Positions 57,762 to 64,000 of a stretch of 64,000 bases of DNA are shown in pieces. Each line of letters starts with the position of its first letter. Position 1 is the stretch's first letter. Both the position numbers and the translations under genes were made by a program. This DNA comes from Lineolata rhizophorae (Eukaryota; Ascomycota; Dothideomycetes; Lineolatales; Lineolataceae): contig MU001681.1 in assembly GCA_010093515.1 (NCBI GenBank), forward strand, positions 951,831 through 1,015,830, read 5' to 3'. A model generated the notes under the pieces. It ran no database searches and was not told the DNA's origin. It saw nothing but the letters and a program-made list of their open reading frames with translations.

Positions 57762-59868
57762 ATGGCGTCCGATTTTACTCCAACGAGGAACGATAGTGAC
57801 AGCGACGTAATTTTCGACGAAGATGAAGACCCAAGCGCTATCCATACATCAACTCCCGATGAGCGATTCCGCCTGGGACTTTACGACATCATGGGACTGG
57901 TGATAAACCGCATGATCGGTTCGTCCGCGCTAAACTCGTGAAGTAGAAGTGACTCAGCTGACCTTTGGATGCGATAAAGGGACTGGAATATTCATGACGC
58001 CAACCCGGGTGATGCAGGGAACCATGAGCACGGGAATCACTCTCTTGTTCTGGTTTGCGGGCGTCTTTTACGCATTCGCTGGCACCCACCTGTACATTGA
58101 GTACGGCCTCAACGTCCCACGACGAATCTTTGACGGGCTCGAACAAGGTGTCCCAAGGAGCGGAGGAGATCTGAACTATGTAAAGTCATTCTTCAGCCTT
58201 CACGCTGATTCCGGAATACTAACTTTGCGAAGCTCCAATATATCTACACATGGCCGAGATACCGAAAGAACGCCGTGCTGTTCTCAACATGTCTTTATGG
58301 AATCGCTTTCATTGTCCTTGGTAACATGGCGGGAAACTGTATAAACTTTGCTCAGAGAGTGCTTCAGGCGAGCAACGTTAACGAGCCATCCAAGGGAGCA
58401 GTTCGTGGCATCGCACTCGCAGCTGCAACTTTCTCATGCTTTATCCATGCCTTCTCCCGAAGAGGGGGCATTTCCTTGAATAACATCCTGGCAATTATGA
58501 AGGTCTGCATCCTTCTTTTGATTGTAATTGCTGCAATCATTTTTGGCTCTGGCGGTTTCAAGAACTCTCAAGTTCAAACGACACAAAATCTAGACGCGCA
58601 AAATTCGTTTGATGGAGCTTCGAGTGAAGCAAACGGCTACGCACATGCATTTCTCGCCATTAGTATGTCGCATTTTACGTTATACTTATCATGGGAGGAT
58701 TCCTGACCTGGGCAGTATTTGCATTCTCGGGATTTGAACAGCCCAACTACGTCCTAGGCGAAGTTTCTCGACCTCACCGTAAGTTTCCTATCGGCATGAC
58801 CGCTGCAGTCGGGCTTGTCTGCGCTTTATACATTGCGGTGAACATATCATATGTGAGTCTATTCCCTCAGTGATATTTATACTATTAACTGCTCACAAGT
58901 CGCAGATGGTGGTCGTGCAAAGGGACGACCAAATCCGCGCCAACGTAGCCCAGCAGTTCTTCGAATTGACTTTCGGCAGCCTGTCAGCCGACAGCCACAC
59001 CGGAGGCAGAGTGTTTAATGCGTTTCTTGCGATCTCTAGTCTGGGAAACATTATCGTCATGACTTACACGGCCGCTCGAGTCAAACAAGAGATCGCAAAA
59101 GAAGGGATCCTTCCGTGGCCAAAATTCTGGGCCAAAAATTCCGACATATCTCTCGGCCGTCTTCTGCGCTGGGCACGGAGAACGCCGTCTGTGTTCCGTG
59201 TATTCCACGTTGTGCTCAAAATGCGCTGGCTCGCCCCCGAAGAACATTCCGAGAAGACCCCAGTCGGCGCCCTACTCCTTCACTTTCTCTCCTGTGTCGT
59301 GCTGCTCTTCACGACGTACGGCCTGACTCCTGGCAATGCCTACAACCTCTTGACCGGCTTGGCATCCTATTCTCTTTTCGCTTTCTTTGGCGTCTTCCTT
59401 GCTCTCGGAATCCTCTATCTTCGTCTCAGGCCAAGTTTACTATGGAAGGAGAAATCACCCGGATTCAGTCCTATCCTCAGCGTGATTTGCGCGTCCGTCT
59501 ACCTCGTTGGCAACCTGTTTCCATTGATCGGTACTTGGATTAAACCTGCTGGTAGGTTTGGGGATCTCATTGCCGGGGGATTCAATACCGAGACGTTAGA
59601 TTGGTACATCATGCCAACGGTTGGATGGTGCTGCATCGCGCTTGGCGCATTATGGTGGCTAGGCTTCTTAGTCTACGCGAAGAGGGTCGAGAAGAGGACT
59701 GGGACCGTGTTCACTGTCGAACGCGTGCCGGAATTCGAGCGCGACCCTCCGGATACTGGCAGGCCAGTGCAGTTACACGAGACTGTGTATCTTGCTTGGG
59801 TCGCGAAGGAGAACGAGAAAAGTGGGGCAAGCAGTGACGATCGTACGCCAATGATGGACTTTGTATGA
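57762..59868 (+). CDS. MUP1-like amino-acid permease (APC superfamily)
   Basis: Five exons: 57762-57918, 57980-58179, 58233-58662, 58716-58852 and 58906-59868, giving 628 aa; three introns are exactly 53 bp. Intron 1 has an unusual donor (GTTCGT). The N-terminus is acidic (VIFDEDEDP). The first helix carries DIMGLVINRMIGTGIFMTP, the APC substrate-site motif (G-x-G near helix 1). YGLNVPRR, PRSGGDLNYLQY, GNMAGNCINFA and FSGFEQPNYVLGEVSRP are characteristic of the fungal methionine/LAT-type permease group. About 12 hydrophobic helices can be counted. It should sit in the plasma membrane and import neutral, possibly sulfur-containing, amino acids; substrate is inferred. The C-terminal tail is short and acidic (DDRTPMMDFV). 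Confidence 0.92.
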
Positions 59869-60751
59869 TTGGTTGATTTCATGGTATATGCTCCATATCT
59901 AAAATAGAGCTCTCTTTGTTCCCCGAAGGCCGATAAGCTAGGCTTTTTTCTGTTAAGCGGTTTCTAATTCGCAGATTTACTTTCTACGGATAAAAGAACA
60001 AAGCAGCAGGCTCACCCTGAACATACCAAGTGCATCAGTAGAGACTGTGGCTGGGTCGTCGAAACAAAGGATCGCGCCCCATGTCGTTGTGGCGCGATCT
60101 GAACCATAATTAGCATTTGCCGAATGGCCTCAACCAATGAGCGGAGCCTCTCGACTCTAGCGCGGGCCCTAGTCGCCAAGATTGAGCCGCACTACTCTTG
60201 CCAAGACTGTTCGAGCATAGCTCCCGGAGGCTGACCGTCGGGGCTGTGTGCAGTCGAACCCCCAGCGGCTCGCCGCTCGCTTTCAACGACTTGCCTCGAC
60301 ATATACAACACCAATTACATGCCGGGATAGAACGGGTTTTATACATAGACCGCTCGTTCTAAATTAATAGTTACCTGCGAGTTGGTCAAGGGCGGCCGGG
60401 ATCGCCAACCAGGCACGTTAGGAGTAGGAGATAGGGCGTTGAACATAGCTTATAAGGGACGGGTAACACAGTAACAAGTGGTCTGTAAGTAAGGTATTCT
60501 ACGGAGCCGCACAAAAATAGAGATTATTCCGTACCCCGTACTCCGTACCCGTATCCAGACAGCCGTCCACTAGTTAGGCAGGTTGCCCTTTCCACTGCAC
60601 AATCGTTCGCGCGCGGTCACGAGCTGAAGGGTGGGGTCCGAAACTTATTGCACTAGGCGTCGCCCGCTTCGACGCCGTTCAACCCCTGGAGCATCACTTC
60701 GACGTCTCTCTTCCGTTGCTCCGCCGTCCTTCGTTTGGCGATGCGACCAGA
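59869..60751. other. spacer and promoter of kelch-type gene
   Basis: Contains a clustered GTAC-CCCGTACTCCGTAC motif at about 60531-60549. No gene is supported. Confidence 0.5.
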
Positions 60752-62678
60752 ATGTTTGTCGCAACGCTCTTGAGTTGGTTGGTCCTAGCCTTTCGCATAC
60801 GATGTGCTGCTGTCGCGCAATATGAAGACGGCGCCGTGCGACGCGACGGTTCGTCGCGTTTGGCGCGCAGACTCGACGATTTCCCTCCGGACAGCAGCTT
60901 TCGGTTCCGATTCTTGCACGCAGGTATGGCTGCCGTGAGCACCGGTGGTGGACCTTTCTGACTTCGCCGACAGCGATAGTAATGGGAGATTACGTTTACA
61001 TCGATGGAGGAGAGATCTTGCAAGACGACGACAATGGCGATCCGGTGCTTGCGACAAGTAGGTCATCTTCCTCGCCTGGTACTCGACGTGTTGAGAGACT
61101 GACGAAATGCCTGTGCAAGATAATGCCACTATTTCGATATACCTCGGCGACTCATGGACACCCGACAGCATTACTCCCAATGTGATGGGGAAGGCTGAGG
61201 GAGTCCCGATCTTGAAGGACCTTGTCCTATGGGGAGAGGAAGATGACAGTGCCTTCTACATGTGGGGTGGCCAGGTCTCACCATTACCAGGCCAGCCGCC
61301 GATTCCGAATACAAATCTCTGGAAATTCACTGTGGATGGCAATGGTGGTGGTTCCTGGGATGTGTCCAATCCCTCAAATGCGGGATTGTTCCAGACCTTT
61401 CACAGGCCTTCTATGGGTCTAGGAACAAGTGGGAGTAACGCTGGATATCTCTTGGGAGGCTACTTGACGCCGAGGTCGGAGCCACAGCTCGCTGATGAGT
61501 CGGACTTCGTACAGCCTATCCCGGGAATTATATCCTACAACATGACCACAAGGGTATGGAGTAACGATTCTGCGGCCGGGTACTCCTTGTATGGCGCAGG
61601 AAACCTGGGCCAGGCCGTTTTTCTCCCTAGCTATGGGACTGATGGTCTCCTGGCGTTCATGGGAGGATACAATACAGGCCTGGAAACGGTCCGATTCGAC
61701 GGTACAGGGCTAGTCTCTTTCGATAACATTACCTTTTATGATCCGGTATCAAAGACGTGGTATGCGCAAAAGGCCACTGGCGATAGTCCCTCCCCACGGG
61801 CGGGTTTCTGTGCCGTCGCAGTTGCTGGTCAGAACGGCACACACGAGATGTATGTCAGGATTAGTTCCTTGTTTGAATCTCTTGGTACTAACTCAGTTTT
61901 AGCTTCGTATATGGAGGGAGATATGACGGGACAAACGAATTCCTTGATGATGCCTACGTACTGACAATCCCTGGATTCAACTGGTTCAAGATCGACTACC
62001 CATCCGCTCAAGGTCGAATGTCTCATTCTTGTCACCTCGTTGGAAAGAGGCAAATGCTCGTTATCGGCGGAGATGACGGCGAGCTAGATACCAATCGTGA
62101 CCATATTACGAACGGTTTGGGCATATTGGACATGACCGAGATGGCGTGGACCTCTGGATACGATGCCAATGCTGCGGAGTACGAAAGCCCACAAATCGTG
62201 CAGGATTGGTATAATCAAGGGTATTTCTCTTTTCTTCCTGCCCTCTTTTGCTTCCTGACAAGCTAACTCGTAAACCAGCGGACAAGATGCCGTTCAGTGG
62301 ACCTCGAGCGACGTCGAAGTTCTTTTTGCTTCGAATTCTACTGGCAATTCCAACAATACGAGCGACGCATCCGACCCGGACTCTGAGGACTCGGGCCTAA
62401 ACGTCGGCGCCATCGTCGGCGGTGTGGTAGGCGGAGTATTCGGCCTTCTCATCGTCGCCGGCATCATATTCTGGCTCGTCGTCCGCCACCGTAAAAAACA
62501 TAATGCGCCCGAGAAATTGGCCCTGATGGGGGGCCCTCCTCCCGGTGTTGTATATGCTCAGAGCCCTGGTATCCTCAGCGAATTGCCGGATAGTAGCGAC
62601 CGGCCACCGCAAGAGTTACCGCCGACGAATGAAGTTAGGAAACCAAGAAAACCAAACGACGTGTACGAATTGCATTGA
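60752..62678 (+). CDS. kelch-repeat cell-surface protein with one membrane helix
   Basis: Five exons: 60752-60923, 60974-61057, 61120-61849, 61903-62220 and 62279-62678, giving 567 aa; introns are 50-62 bp. A signal peptide (MFVATLLSWLVLAFRIRCAA) starts the protein. The ectodomain has kelch-type blades: AIVMGDYVYIDGGE, LVLWGEEDDSAFYMWGG, GYLLGGYLTP, GLLAFMGGYNTG, SPSPRAGFCAVAVAG, FVYGGRYDG and GRMSHSCHLVGKRQMLVIGG, each with the paired glycines of a kelch strand. A Ser/Asn/Asp stalk precedes a transmembrane helix at about residues 474-501 (VGGVVGGVFGLLIVAGIIFW), then RHRKKH and a Pro-rich cytosolic tail. Many fungal genomes encode such putative wall-associated kelch proteins; no ligand is known. 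N-glycosylation sites (NNTS, NMTT) are present. Confidence 0.88.
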
Positions 62679-63796
62679 GCCAGTATTTAGGGCGTCATTG
62701 AAGCAGGTTATGTCTCATTTGAGATACCGTTTTGACCAACGGTGTAGAATGCGTTAATGCACTACTTTCGAATACCATTTGCGTCATACTTGTCCATCCG
62801 CGGCAGTGTGGCTATGTCTTCCTTGGCTAAACCTTTTGTCGCATCAATCGTGCTTCTCTCTCGGTGCAGCAACTCTTCCAACGGGCTGTCAGCTTGCCTG
62901 AAATATGACTAAACGTCTACGTCCGCCGCATCCTTTTTCACAGGGGCCACTCAAGTTCACTGCGCTTATTCTTCAACATTTACGTTTTCGCACTCTGCTT
63001 CTGAAACGCAGGTTACATCAACATCCGGGAAAACGGTCGAGGCTGCATGGCGGATATTGACCACTGGCTCGAGAATGTACAAAACTTAGCAGAACTACTC
63101 GTTCCAACAGCGAATTTCTACTGAACGGGCTAGTCTTCAACGTCAACGCGGAATCGGTCTCTTTCTCCGGATCCAAACAGCAATTTCTCACATCAAAACG
63201 ATAGCTATATGCACCCGCCGTGTACTTGATCGGCAATTCCTAGATGAATTGCCGCTGGATCAGAGTTGTTTAGCAAGGCGACCAACTTGTCAGCCTGTCT
63301 CCCCGCCTTCCGCTGTATGAATGGACTTTTGTGTTCATGGGCATTTCATCGTGGCAGTAATGTGAAGCACTCAAATATGATTTGGAAGCATCTAAAGTTC
63401 ATCGAAAGCTATTTTGCATCATTACGGTTTCTACTTTAGGCAGTCCAAAGATTGCCTACAAAAACCAACGTCCACGGCTGGCACCGGCACACGACCATTC
63501 CGGATAAAAGCCGCTCAAGATCAATCTTGTAGGTACTCACTGCTACTCGAGATGACTGGTGTGGCACTAACGAAGGTGGTACTAGGCAAATCTTCGACAA
63601 GAGCTATTTCATAGTGTTTGTCAAATTAAGCTCCACACCCTTATTTCCCCGGTTCTATAGTATTCTGCTGGGAATGATAGATACTACGCCTTTCCAACTG
63701 CTCGCAGCCTAATTTAAATTCAAAACGAAATTTTGGTCACTAAGGTACTAGACTTTCCCCTTTTTTATTTTATTTTATTTATTTTATTTATTTTTG
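62679..63796. other. spacer up to transposon edge
   Basis: No gene seen. It ends in an AT-rich tract of TTTTA/TTTAT words (about 63762-63796) next to the transposon repeats. Confidence 0.5.
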
Positions 63797-63811
63797 GTAA
63801 TAACGTGTAGT

Positions 63812-63845
63812 ACCCCCTGGTCGGTCAGACCCCCTGGTCGGTCAG
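63812..63845 (+). repeat. 17-bp tandem direct repeat
   Basis: Two perfect head-to-tail copies of ACCCCCTGGTCGGTCAG lie between the end of the transposase frame and the AT-rich flank. Sub-terminal direct repeats of this kind often bind transposase. Confidence 0.85.
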
Positions 63846-63875
63846 CTTCCATCATCACCACCACAAATTCTCTCA

Positions 63876-64000
63876 TTACTCCATCAATTTTGAAGTAATT
63901 TCATCAGCTTGGGTATCATCATGATATCTAGCTCTTGGAGTATCTCCCTGGCATGTCCTGGAGTTGTGTCCTTTGATACCACATTTACCACATCGTCTTC
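63876..64000 (-). CDS. transposase C-terminus with CCHC zinc knuckle (partial)
   Basis: A partial minus-strand frame enters from the right edge and ends in a TAA at 63878-63876. The visible residues include RRCGKCGIKGHNSRTCQ, a C-x2-C-x4-H-x4-C knuckle, then a short tail ending in KLME. Such knuckles occur at the C-terminus of fungal pogo/Fot-type DDE transposases, and also in retroelement Gag; the adjacent terminal-type repeats favour the DNA transposon. The catalytic part lies outside the window. Confidence 0.6.
   Translation of the reverse strand, partial: RRCGKCGIKGHNSRTCQGDTPRARYHDDTQADEITSKLME

Larger units (their letters stand above)
63797..64000 (-). mobile_element. edge of a DDE (pogo/Fot-like) transposon
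   Basis: The right end of the window cuts into an element. Evidence is the transposase C-terminus on the minus strand, and outside it a 17-bp direct repeat and a GTAATAACGTGTAGTA stretch that may be the terminal repeat. The exact end and TA target duplication cannot be fixed without the other terminus. Confidence 0.5.

Overview
The window looks like nuclear DNA of a filamentous ascomycete (Pezizomycotina, probably Sordariomycetes; the order is a guess). Genes on both strands are split by short introns of mostly 53-145 bp with GTAAGT/GTATGT-type donors, CTAAC/CTGAC-type branch sites and CAG/TAG acceptors. Protein families are typically fungal: Zn2Cys6 regulators, a PF17111-type N-terminal domain protein, Sec72, a mitochondrial SSB and a MUP1-like permease. 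Intergenic spaces are long, coding GC is high and several spacers are AT-richer. There is no operon structure, rRNA, convincing tRNA or CRISPR.

Layout. 1-16.6 kb: a PF17111-type protein (minus), a large Ser/Ala-rich coiled-coil protein, a 3.7 kb spacer, an unusual Zn2Cys6-like protein with AT-hook-like repeats, another 3.2 kb spacer and a T5orf172/GIY-YIG protein. 16.6-20.4 kb: spacer with an 11-bp minisatellite. 20.4-23.4 kb: a five-exon Zn2Cys6 transcription factor. 24-24.8 kb: a piggyBac-type transposase relic with an in-frame 18-bp minisatellite. 26 kb: SEC72. 27.9-32.2 kb: two more small Zn2Cys6-like proteins and a three-exon orphan. 33.8-45.6 kb: a MARVEL-type membrane protein, a 951-aa coiled-coil protein, a secreted protein with a duplicated 8-cysteine module and a single-pass surface glycoprotein. 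46-47.8 kb: a six-exon aldehyde dehydrogenase. 50.8-51.5 kb: mitochondrial SSB (RIM1-like). 54.3-62.7 kb: an 803-aa conserved fungal protein divergent from a MUP1-like amino-acid permease, then a kelch-type surface protein. The right edge cuts into a DDE transposon whose transposase C-terminus carries a CCHC knuckle.

How it fits together. Core housekeeping genes (SEC72, RIM1-like, ALDH, permease) are interleaved with gene-sparse stretches that carry orphan proteins, tandem repeats and transposon remains, as in accessory parts of fungal chromosomes. No biosynthetic cluster is evident. The most interesting signal is a set of three dispersed short proteins that share one layout: a short N-terminal part, then C-x2-C-x6-C-x10-12-C-x2-C-x6-C-Ser. 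They keep Zn2Cys6 spacing but lack the basic DNA-contact residues and any regulatory middle domain. Exon boundaries were assigned by hand from splice signals and reading phase; every spliced model closes in frame.
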